From Acidimicrobiaceae bacterium (GTDB lineage Bacteria; Actinomycetota; Acidimicrobiia; Acidimicrobiales; UBA8190): a stretch of 7,781 nucleotides of DNA. The stretch lies in the NCBI GenBank assembly GCA_003453695.1, contig DMNK01000010.1, positions 1,056 through 8,836 of the forward strand. The letters are read 5' to 3'. Positions 1-6,141 of this stretch are shown in pieces. The notes beneath the pieces are model-generated. The model saw only the letters and a list, made by a program, of their open reading frames with translations. It was not told where the DNA came from and did not search any database. The position numbers were made by a program, and so were the translations under genes. The first letter of the stretch is position 1. Each line of letters begins with the position of its first letter.

Positions 1-1313
1 GTCTCCGACGGGGTGCCCGGCGACGGGGTGGTGCCGGCGGCGGTGGCTTGGAACCCCAGCGCCGCCAGGTCGGCCGCAACCTGCGTGCCCTTGTTGTAGA
101 CACCCGAGCCGTTGACGACCGTCACCTGGATGCTCGAGGGTGACGGCAGCGGTGCACCGGTCATCGTGTCGCGCCCGGCGGGCAGGCCGAGGAGTTGGTC
201 GACGGCCTGACTGTCCTGGGGCTGGCTGGCCAGTTCCACGCTGCCGTAGTTGTAGCCGCCGTAGTAGTAGCTGAGCCCCGAATGCACGAGCACCGGCAGG
301 GTGGTCTCGGGGGCCTTGCCGGCGTCGACGCCGTGGAAGCTGAGCACCAGGCTGATCATGTCGGTGATGCCGAGGCCGTTGTCGACTTCGAGGTCGGGGG
401 CGACGGCCGAGACGAGAGAGCGGTCGGTGAGCGGATCGCCGAGGCCGCGCTTGGACACCTGGGTGGCCAGCACCCGGATGAACTCGTGGTCGCGGCGGAT
501 GCGGCTCAAGTCGCTCTCGGGGTCCTGGGGCCAGTAGGCGTGGTTGTTCGTGGACACGTTGGGGGGCTTGTACTGCAGGTGCCGGGCGCGCACCACGGCC
601 AGGGCCTGAAACCCGTTCAGCTTCTGGCAGCCTGCCGTCGGGATGTTGAGCGATGACTCCTGGTCGAACAGCGGCATGGGGAAGTACATCTTGATGCCGC
701 CCAGCGCGTTGACGATGCCCTGGAAGGTGTCGAAGTTCAGCTCCACGTAGTGCTGGATGGGGATCCCGAAATCCTGTTCGACGGCGTCGACCAATTGCGT
801 CGGCCCCTGGTACAGCGCCGCATCGATCTTGTTGTGCCCCGTGGTCCGGGCGTTGGGGACGAACAGGTCCCGGGGGATCGACAGGATGGCGACCTGCTTG
901 GTGTGGGGGTTCAGGTGGAGGACCATCACCACGTCGCTGTTCACGCCGGTCACGCCCTGAGAGCACAACCCGAAGGCGGGGTTCTGTTGGGCGAGGACGC
1001 AGCGCGACGTGGAGCCCACGAGGAGGATGTTCTCCGTGCCGTTCCCCGTGGCTTGCGACAGGTCGTGGACCGAGAGGCGCTTGATCTCCTGGTTGAGGTA
1101 CTCGGCGTAGCCGGCGACCGCCCCCACCAGCACCACGATGGCGATGCCTGCACCGATGAGGACGCGCCGTCGCCGCCGCCGGCGGCGGGCCCGGGAGGCG
1201 AGCTGTCGCAGGGCGGCCCGGCTGGCCGCCGGGCCCCGGGTCGGCTGGGGCTCGACCTCCTTCCAGCGGGCCAGCAGGGACCCGCCGTGGGGGGTCTGGT
1301 CCTCGCCGGTCAC
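1..1313 (-). CDS. LCP (LytR-CpsA-Psr) family cell-wall glycopolymer ligase with LytR_C tail, 3' end missing
   Basis: Membrane-anchored enzyme of the family that transfers lipid-linked glycopolymers onto peptidoglycan outside the membrane. Translating the minus strand from the GTG at 1313 gives 437 codons without a stop up to the window edge. A cytoplasmic arm of about 50 residues ends in a run of eight arginines, followed by one transmembrane helix at about residues 51-70. The LCP core follows: NSDVVMVLHLNP (about 125-136), SIPRDLF (145-151), NKIDAALYQG (161-170), LNGFQALAVVRARH (232-245) and DLSRIRRDHEFIR (268-280). These carry the Asp and Arg residues that bind the polyprenyl-phosphate substrate in this family. 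A LytR_C domain begins near residue 395 (VTVVNGSG, then a KGTQVAADLAALGF segment) and is cut by the window edge. The start is the only candidate after the in-frame TAG at 1343-1341; no good ribosome binding site precedes it. The glycopolymer substrate is unknown. Confidence 0.93.
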   Translation of the reverse strand, partial: MTGEDQTPHGGSLLARWKEVEPQPTRGPAASRAALRQLASRARRRRRRRRVLIGAGIAIVVLVGAVAGYAEYLNQEIKRLSVHDLSQATGNGTENILLVGSTSRCVLAQQNPAFGLCSQGVTGVNSDVVMVLHLNPHTKQVAILSIPRDLFVPNARTTGHNKIDAALYQGPTQLVDAVEQDFGIPIQHYVELNFDTFQGIVNALGGIKMYFPMPLFDQESSLNIPTAGCQKLNGFQALAVVRARHLQYKPPNVSTNNHAYWPQDPESDLSRIRRDHEFIRVLATQVSKRGLGDPLTDRSLVSAVAPDLEVDNGLGITDMISLVLSFHGVDAGKAPETTLPVLVHSGLSYYYGGYNYGSVELASQPQDSQAVDQLLGLPAGRDTMTGAPLPSPSSIQVTVVNGSGVYNKGTQVAADLAALGFQATAAGTTPSPGTPSE

Positions 1314-1373
1314 GAAGCGACGAGGGTACCGGCTGTGGCCCTAGGCCAGTAGTCATGGCACCCGAGGGCCGTT

Positions 1374-1409
1374 CCCCGGGCGCGCCCAGATCGGGCCGAT
1401 CAGCCGGGG
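1374..1409 (-). terminator. possible GC-rich hairpin at the end of the SDR gene
   Basis: The 86-nt gap between the SDR stop and the LCP start holds nested dyad symmetry. CCCCGG (1374-1379) pairs with CCGGGG (1404-1409). Inside them lie the palindrome GGGCGCGCCC (1378-1387) and GATCGG-g-CCGATC (1389-1401), which overlaps the SDR stop codon. There is no T tract in the direction of transcription. It may therefore be a weak factor-assisted terminator, or only a chance structure in GC-rich DNA. Confidence 0.25.
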
Positions 1410-2181
1410 TTTCGAAAGAAGCGGTCGAAGAGCCCGTCCACGCCCGCACCGTGCAGCGTCATGCCTCCGTCCACGACCACGGTCTGCCCGGTGATGAAGC
1501 GGGCCGCGTCCGAGCACAGGAAGACGATGACGTCGGCGACGTCCTCCGGCGCCCCCACCCTGGCCAAGGGCGTGATGTCCTCGTAGTGCCCGACCATGTC
1601 CTCCACCCCGTCGAGGAGCACCGAGGTGAGGCCGGTTCGGATCATTCCCGGCGCCACCGCGTTCACCCGCACCAGTGGGGCGTACTCGAGGGCCGCCGAG
1701 GCGGTGAGCGCCACCACCCCGGCCTTGGCGGCGGCGTAGGGCGTCTCGCCTGCCGAAGGCCGCGTCCCGCTGATCGACGCCGTGTTCACCACCGATCCGC
1801 CACCTCCGGCCAGCACATGGCGGATGCCGGCGCGCATCGTGTGCCACACACCGGTCAGGTTCAGACGGACGATGTCGTCCCATTGCTGCGGCGACCAGTC
1901 GGCCAGCCCGGCCATGACGCTGCCGCCGGCATTGTTGACGAGGATCGACAAGCCGCCCAGCCGGCGTGCGGCCTCGTCGACGGCGTCCCGGGCCGCCTCC
2001 GGGTCGGTGACGTCGGCGGCGAGGGACACCCCGCCCACGTCGTCGGCCACCGTCTCGGCCCGCCCGGCGTCGAGGTCCAGCACGGCGACGGCAGCTCCCG
2101 CCGCCGACAGCCGCTCGCAGGTGGCCCGGCCGATGCCCGATCCCCCCCGGTGACGAGCGCCGTGGCCCCGTCGAGCTGCAC
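1400..2181 (-). CDS. SDR family oxidoreductase, apparent frameshift in the cofactor-binding motif
   Basis: Classical short-chain dehydrogenase/reductase, NAD(P)-dependent, acting on a hydroxyl or keto group. Reading from GTG 2181 gives VQLDGATALVTGG, then the frame breaks in seven G (complement of 2142-2148). Restoring one G gives a full 260-residue protein, the usual length of the family. The restored TGGGSGIG lies at residues 11-18, and an Asp at the end of strand beta2 (VAVLDLD) suggests NAD(H) preference. NNAG is at 83-86, the catalytic Ser is in NTASISG (about 133-139), and YAAAK (149-153) supplies Tyr and Lys. PGM(I)RT and the C-terminal VVVDGG are also typical. Without correction the start codon leads to a 106-residue nonsense product ending near 1861. 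An internal GTG at 2083 opens the remaining frame but lacks the glycine motif. The gene is the last of the orn operon, 32 nt after the acyl-CoA synthetase. It is either a real pseudogene or a homopolymer error; family membership is firm, substrate unknown. Confidence 0.88.
2142..2148 (-). other. G7 homopolymer where the SDR frame breaks
   Basis: On the coding strand the bases after the Val-Thr codons are ACC, then seven G, then ATCGGGCATCGG. Eight G would encode TGGGSGIG, the canonical SDR nucleotide-binding motif, and would join the upstream and downstream frames. With seven G the frame becomes TGGDRAS and the motif is lost. A single-base length error in a homopolymer is the simplest explanation. 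A -1 ribosomal slip or transcriptional slippage on the same run would also repair the product. Confidence 0.85.
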
Positions 2182-2187
2182 CGTCCC

Positions 2188-2194
2188 CCTCCTT
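2188..2194 (-). promoter_or_regulatory. ribosome binding site of the SDR gene
   Basis: AAGGAGG on the coding strand lies 6 nt before the GTG at 2181. It fixes that GTG as the real start and shows that the first 13 codons, in the other frame from the rest of the gene, belong to it. The internal GTG at 2083 is therefore not the natural start. Confidence 0.85.
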
Positions 2195-2213
2195 GCCGCC
2201 CGTCGCTCCGGGC

Positions 2214-4007
2214 TCAGCCCATCTCGCCGGCGCTGCGCTCGGTGCCCGTCCCCTCGGTGCCGGCGCCGAGCAGGCTGGAGCGCAGCTCCCGCTTCAGGAC
2301 CTTTCCCTGCGGGTTGCGGGGCAGGGGCTCGGAGCGGAACCAGATGTGCGTCGGGACCTTGAACCCGGCCAGACGGTCGCGGACATGGCGAGCCAGCTCC
2401 TCGGCCGTGACCCGGGTGCCGGGGCGCATGACGACGGCGGCACCGACCTCCTCGCCGAGCACCTCGTGGGGCACGCCGATCACGGCGCAGTCGGACACGG
2501 CCGGATGCTCGAACAGCGCCGCCTCCACCTCGACCGAGTAGACGTTCTCCCCGCCGCGGATGACCATGTCCTTGGCCCGGTCGACGATGTACACGAAGCC
2601 CTCCTCGTCGATTCGGGCCACGTCGCCCGAGCGCAGCCATCCCCGGGTGAAGGTGGCGTCGGTCGCCTCGGCCTTCTTCCAGTAGCCGCGCACCACGTTG
2701 GGGCCCTTGATCCACAACTCGCCGGTGACCTCGGGCCCGCTGGGCAGGTCGTCGGCGGGCTCGTCTCCTGCGAAGCCCTCGGGCACGACCCGAACGTCGC
2801 ACACCGGCACCGCCGGGCCCACGCTGTCGGGCTTGCGCACGTAGTCGTCGCCCGAGTTCATGGTCGTCACTGAGGAGGTCTCGGTCAGCCCGTAGCCGTT
2901 GGAAGGGGCGCTCACCGGGAAGTGCTCCTTGATGCGACGCACCAGCTCCGGGGGCGCCGGGGCTCCGCCGTAGGCGACGGCACGCACCGACGACGTGTCG
3001 CGCCCCGCGAATTCGGGCGAGTCGATGACCTGCATCACCATGGCCGGCACCCCGCCGAACGTCGTGATGCGCTCCCGCTCGATCAGCTCGAGGGCCCGTT
3101 CGGGGTCCCAGTGGTGCATCATCACGAGCTTGTTGCCCGCCGCGGTGTTGGCCACGAGGATCGAGTGGCAGCCGGTGGCGTGGAAGAGCGGGACCGACAG
3201 CAGATAGGCGCTCTGGTCGGCACCGGGGGGAGCATCTCCCATGCCGCTCGCCCCCCGCAGGGATTGGCGTGAGTTGATGAAGAAGAGGCTCATCAAGTTG
3301 GTGCACATGTTGCGCTGGGTGCCCACCGCCCCCTTGGGCCTGCCCGTCGTGCCCGAGGTGTAGAAGATCGTGGCGTCGTCCTCGGGATCCAGCGAACGGG
3401 CGGGAAGGGCCGAGTCCGGTCCGGGGTCACCGACCATCTCGGCGAAGGTCACCACGGGAACGGGCGTGTCCTTGGGCGCCGTGAAGGCGGAACGGTCCTC
3501 GGTGGTCACGACCACCCCCCGCAGGTCGGGAAGGTCGGCCAGATGGGGCAGAAGCCGTTCGAAGCGGCCCTGGTCCACGAAGGCCACCGAGGTGCCCGAG
3601 TCGGCCAAGCCGTACTCGAGCTCCGGGCCCGTCCACCAGGCGTTCAGAGGGACGACCACCGCCCCCGACACCGCCGCCGCCCAGAAGCCCATGGCCCACT
3701 CGGGCAGGTTGCGCATGGCGATGGTGACCCGCTCGCCTGTGTCCACCCCGAATCGTTCTTCGAGCGAACAGGCCAGGTTGGCCACGATGCGATAGTGCTC
3801 CTCGAAGGTGGTGCGCTCGTCTTCGTAGACGAGGTACGCCTTGTCCCCGTGGGCGCGCGACAGCTCGAGCACGTCGCGCAGCGAGCCGGGAGCGTGCTTC
3901 CACACCCGCGTGGGAACGCCGCGGATCTCGACCGTCTCCATCTCGAACATCTGGCCGGGGGCGGTCAGCGTCCGGTCTGCCTCCGCCAGGGACATCGTGG
4001 TCGTCAT
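2214..4007 (-). CDS. class I adenylate-forming acyl-CoA synthetase (FadD-like)
   Basis: ATP-dependent ligase that activates a carboxylic acid, probably a fatty or related acid, to its acyl-CoA through an acyl-adenylate. The protein is 597 residues, within the usual range for this family. The ATP-binding loop YTSGTTGRPKG is at 216-226 and the adenylate-binding NGYGLTETSS at 370-379. The GWLRSGD motif (456-462) and the hinge region DRAKDMVIRGGENVYSVEVE (476-495) follow. The C-terminal PRNPQGKVLKREL holds the catalytic Lys at about 569. A loop between the ATP site and the PLFHATG segment (about 245-266) is rich in Gly, Pro and Ala. The start at ATG 4007 is chosen because AGGAGG precedes it by 5 nt. 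The frame stays open far upstream across the aldo/keto reductase gene, but that part is a GC-rich shadow. It sits 23 nt after the aldo/keto reductase and 32 nt before the SDR, so co-transcription is likely. The exact acid substrate cannot be read from the sequence. Confidence 0.95.
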   Translation of the reverse strand: MTTTMSLAEADRTLTAPGQMFEMETVEIRGVPTRVWKHAPGSLRDVLELSRAHGDKAYLVYEDERTTFEEHYRIVANLACSLEERFGVDTGERVTIAMRNLPEWAMGFWAAAVSGAVVVPLNAWWTGPELEYGLADSGTSVAFVDQGRFERLLPHLADLPDLRGVVVTTEDRSAFTAPKDTPVPVVTFAEMVGDPGPDSALPARSLDPEDDATIFYTSGTTGRPKGAVGTQRNMCTNLMSLFFINSRQSLRGASGMGDAPPGADQSAYLLSVPLFHATGCHSILVANTAAGNKLVMMHHWDPERALELIERERITTFGGVPAMVMQVIDSPEFAGRDTSSVRAVAYGGAPAPPELVRRIKEHFPVSAPSNGYGLTETSSVTTMNSGDDYVRKPDSVGPAVPVCDVRVVPEGFAGDEPADDLPSGPEVTGELWIKGPNVVRGYWKKAEATDATFTRGWLRSGDVARIDEEGFVYIVDRAKDMVIRGGENVYSVEVEAALFEHPAVSDCAVIGVPHEVLGEEVGAAVVMRPGTRVTAEELARHVRDRLAGFKVPTHIWFRSEPLPRNPQGKVLKRELRSSLLGAGTEGTGTERSAGEMG

Positions 4008-4012
4008 GCCGC

Positions 4013-4018
4013 CCTCCT
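4013..4018 (-). promoter_or_regulatory. ribosome binding site of the acyl-CoA synthetase
   Basis: A perfect AGGAGG on the coding strand, 5 nt before the ATG at 4007. It lies in the 23-nt gap after the aldo/keto reductase stop and settles the start among several possible upstream codons in the same open frame. Confidence 0.88.
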
Positions 4019-4030
4019 GTTCGCCGCCGC

Positions 4031-5083
4031 TCACCCGGCTCCCCTCGTGTCGGCGGGCCGCCTCCTCCGCCAGGCGTCGGCCAGCCACGGGGGAGTCCAC
4101 CCCGTGTCCGAGGGGTCGACGTCGCGTCCCGGCGCCACCACGGCGTCGATGCGGTCGAGCACCTCTTCGTCCAGTGCCACCTCGGTGGCGCCGAGCACTC
4201 CTTGTAACTGCTCCATGGTGCGGGGCCCGATGATGGCCGAGGTCACCGCAGGGTGGGTGAGCACGAACGCCAGCGCCAGATGGGTGAGGGACGCTCCGGC
4301 CGCAGCGGCCACCGGGAGGAGTGCCTCCACGGCGTCCAGCTTGGCGGCCACCTCGGGGCGCTTGGGGTCGAAACGTTCGGGAATGCGACGTGGCCGCCCG
4401 GCGTCCTCGGGGACCGGCTCCCCTTTGCGGTACCGGCCGGTCAGCCATCCGCCGTTCAAGGGGCTCCAGACGATCACGCCCATGTCGTGTCGTGCACAGG
4501 CGGGCAGCACGGCCCGCTCGACGCCGCGTGCGAGGATCGAATACGGGGGTTGCTCGCACTCGAAGCGCTCCCGTCCCCGGCGTTGCGCAGTCCACTGGGC
4601 CTCGACCACCAGATCGGCCGGGAACGTGGACGAGCCGATCACGCGCACCTTCCCTTGATGCACCAGGTCGGACAGGGCGCCCAGGGTGTCGTCGACGTCG
4701 CAGGCGGGGTCGGGCCGATGGACCTGGTACAGGTCGATCCAATCGGTCCGCAGCCGGCGCAGGCTGTCTTCCACCGCTCGCATGATCCAGCGCCGCGAGT
4801 TGCCGGCCATGTTGGGATCGGCGCCCATGGGAGCGTGGAACTTGGTGGCGAGCACCACCGAGTCGCGCCGGCCGCCTGCCAGGGCTTTGGCGACGATCTC
4901 CTCCGACTCGCCCGCCGAGTACACATCGGCGGTGTCGACGAAGTTCACCCCCCCGTCGAGAGCGGCGTGCACGATGCGCACGCACTCGTCGTGGTCCGGG
5001 TTCCCCCACGAGCCGAACATCATCGCCCCCAGGCACAGTGGTGAGACCCGGATCCCGGTGTGGCCCAGCGTGCGCAGGTGCAC
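4031..5083 (-). CDS. aldo/keto reductase
   Basis: NAD(P)H-dependent oxidoreductase with the (beta/alpha)8 barrel fold, reducing aldehydes or ketones or the reverse. The protein is 350 residues. The opening LGHTGIRVSPLCLGAMMFG is the typical strand-1 region. The catalytic tetrad is visible as Asp50 and Tyr55 in VDTADVYSAGESEE, Lys81 in VVLATKFH, and His122 in DWIDLYQVHRPDP. The cofactor-binding segment near the C terminus is AIIGPRTMEQL (about 284-294). The GTG at 5083 is preferred: the protein then begins a few residues before LGHTG, and AAGGA lies at a workable distance. A longer reading up to 5227 adds an Arg/Pro-rich leader that is only the out-of-frame orn sequence. It starts 4 nt after the orn stop, so translation is probably coupled, and it is followed by the acyl-CoA synthetase. 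The physiological substrate is unknown. Confidence 0.94.
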   Translation of the reverse strand: MHLRTLGHTGIRVSPLCLGAMMFGSWGNPDHDECVRIVHAALDGGVNFVDTADVYSAGESEEIVAKALAGGRRDSVVLATKFHAPMGADPNMAGNSRRWIMRAVEDSLRRLRTDWIDLYQVHRPDPACDVDDTLGALSDLVHQGKVRVIGSSTFPADLVVEAQWTAQRRGRERFECEQPPYSILARGVERAVLPACARHDMGVIVWSPLNGGWLTGRYRKGEPVPEDAGRPRRIPERFDPKRPEVAAKLDAVEALLPVAAAAGASLTHLALAFVLTHPAVTSAIIGPRTMEQLQGVLGATEVALDEEVLDRIDAVVAPGRDVDPSDTGWTPPWLADAWRRRRPADTRGAG

Positions 5084-5087
5084 CGGC

Positions 5088-5663
5088 TCAGTCCTTCCCC
5101 TCAGCCGGGCGGGGCGACACCGGCGCTGAGGGCACGGTGAAGATGGCCTTTCGGTAATAGGCGAGCTCGGAGACCGACTCCCGGATGTCGCCCAGGGCCC
5201 GATGCGCCGTCTCTTTGGGCGGTGCACTGGCGAAGGCGTCCGGATACCACCGCCGGGCGAGCTCCTTCACGGTGGAGACGTCGACGCTGCGGTAGTGGAG
5301 CCAGGACTCGATCTCGGGGAGCTGAGCGGCGAGAAAGCGCCGGTCTGTGCCGACGGAGTTCCCGCACAACGGCACGGTCCTGGGCTCTGGGACGTGGAGC
5401 TTCAAGAATTCGAGCGTACGGCGGCCCGCTTCCTCGAGCGTCAACGTGGACGCCTCGATCTCGCCCAGCAGCCCCGAGGCCATGTGCATGGCCCGCACCA
5501 CCTCCTCCATGGCGTCCAGCTGTGGCGGATCGGCATGGACGACGAGGTCGGGCCCCTCGGCCACCAGGACCAGGTCGTCGTCGGTGACGAGCGTGGCGAT
5601 CTCGACGATGGTGTGGCGGGCCGGGTCCAGCCCGGTCATCTCCAGGTCCATCCACACGAGCAC
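5088..5663 (-). CDS. orn: oligoribonuclease (Orn), DEDDh 3'-5' exoribonuclease
   Basis: Cytoplasmic exonuclease that degrades very short RNAs, in particular dinucleotides, to mononucleotides. It completes mRNA decay, and in c-di-GMP-using bacteria it clears the pGpG breakdown product. The protein is 191 residues, against about 181 for the E. coli enzyme, and matches it along its length. The metal and catalytic residues are present: Asp6 and Glu8 in [10 protein letters not shown], Asp107 in [12 protein letters not shown], and His154 and Asp159 in [11 protein letters not shown]. Also conserved are EIATLVTD, the [17 protein letters not shown] segment and [10 protein letters not shown]. The last 15 or so residues form a short Pro/Ser-rich tail outside the family core. 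The GTG start at 5663 leaves the usual few residues before DLE, but no clear ribosome binding site precedes it. It leads a four-gene run and is divergent from dut across 38 nt. Confidence 0.97.
   Translation of the reverse strand: MLVWMDLEMTGLDPARHTIVEIATLVTDDDLVLVAEGPDLVVHADPPQLDAMEEVVRAMHMASGLLGEIEASTLTLEEAGRRTLEFLKLHVPEPRTVPLCGNSVGTDRRFLAAQLPEIESWLHYRSVDVSTVKELARRWYPDAFASAPPKETAHRALGDIRESVSELAYYRKAIFTVPSAPVSPRPAEGKD
5092..5096 (-). promoter_or_regulatory. ribosome binding site of the aldo/keto reductase inside orn
   Basis: AAGGA on the coding strand lies within the last codons of orn, 8 nt before the GTG at 5083. The orn stop codon (5090-5088) falls between this site and the next start, an arrangement that fits translational coupling. 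Confidence 0.6.
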
Positions 5664-5701
5664 GCCGAGGGATGCTACCGGCGGTCTATGGTCGCCCCTC
5701 A
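5664..5701. promoter_or_regulatory. 38-nt divergent intergenic region between orn and dut
   Basis: Any local promoters for the two divergent genes must lie here or extend into the coding sequences. TAGCAT (complement of 5672-5677) could be a -10 for orn, and TATGGT (5687-5692) a -10 for dut. Each is only about 8-9 nt from its start codon, and no recognisable -35 stands at the expected distance. Neither gene has a proper Shine-Dalgarno sequence, so leaderless transcripts are possible. The boxes themselves are weak. Confidence 0.35.
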
Positions 5702-6136
5702 GTGCTGGAGGTGCCCATCGTCCGTCTCGACCCCGACTTGCCGGTCCCGGCGTACGCCCATCCCGGTGATGCCGGTGCCGATCTGTACGCCCGCACCGAC
5801 GTGACGCTGGCTCCGGGAGGGGGCCGGGCGATCGTGCCCACCGGTGTTGCCGTCGCCATTCCCGAGGGATACGCCGGCTTCGTGCAACCGCGCAGCGGCC
5901 TCGCCTTGCGCCACGGGGTGACCTGCCTGAACACCCCGGGCCTCATCGACGCCGGGTACCGGGACGAGCTGCGCGTGGTGCTCGTCAACACCGACCCGGC
6001 CACGCCCTACGAGGTGCGACGCGGCGACCGCATCGCCCAGCTCGTCATCCAGCAGGTGGAGGAGGCCAAGTTCACCGAGGGCTCGCTCCCTCCGAGCAGC
6101 CGGGGCACGGGCGGCTTCGGCCACAGCGGGCGCTGA
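5702..6136 (+). CDS. dut: dUTP diphosphatase (trimeric dUTPase)
   Basis: Hydrolyses dUTP to dUMP and pyrophosphate, keeping uracil out of DNA and supplying dUMP for thymidylate synthesis. The protein is 144 residues from GTG 5702. All five trimeric dUTPase motifs are present in order: GDAGADLY (22-29), PRSGLA (63-68), [11 protein letters not shown] (80-90, with the catalytic Asp83 and Tyr86), RGDRIAQLV (107-115) and the C-terminal P-loop-like [11 protein letters not shown] (134-144). The mycobacterial enzyme starts a similar distance before its IVRLD, which favours GTG 5702. ATG 5672 (ten residues longer) and GTG 5711 are in-frame alternatives; none has a well-spaced ribosome binding site. 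The gene is divergent from orn, and a WS/DGAT gene follows after 5 nt. Confidence 0.96.
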   Translation: MLEVPIVRLDPDLPVPAYAHPGDAGADLYARTDVTLAPGGGRAIVPTGVAVAIPEGYAGFVQPRSGLALRHGVTCLNTPGLIDAGYRDELRVVLVNTDPATPYEVRRGDRIAQLVIQQVEEAKFTEGSLPPSSRGTGGFGHSGR

Positions 6137-6141
6137 GCGCG

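Noticed and set aside
1151..1200. Low-complexity CG-rich stretch as a possible regulatory or repeat element
   Set aside because: It is coding sequence for the arginine run just before the LCP transmembrane helix, a normal positive-inside signal.
195..1352. Open plus-strand frames at 195-656 and 750-1352
   Set aside because: They lie opposite the LCP gene, have biased Gly/Val/Arg/His composition and show no recognisable domain. They are GC-rich antisense shadows.
1355..2362. Long plus-strand frame of 335 codons opposite the SDR and the end of the acyl-CoA synthetase
   Set aside because: The minus strand carries clear SDR and ligase motifs here. The plus frame is low-complexity Arg/His/Gly sequence typical of antisense reading in GC-rich DNA.
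4008..5036. Upstream in-frame extension of the acyl-CoA synthetase, suggesting a 940-residue fusion
   Set aside because: The extension reads the aldo/keto reductase gene out of frame and has no domain content. AGGAGG just before ATG 4007 marks the true start.
5667..5700. GAGGG/CCCTC dyad in the orn-dut gap as an operator
   Set aside because: The arms are only 5 bp and not centred on either promoter candidate, so chance is sufficient in GC-rich DNA.
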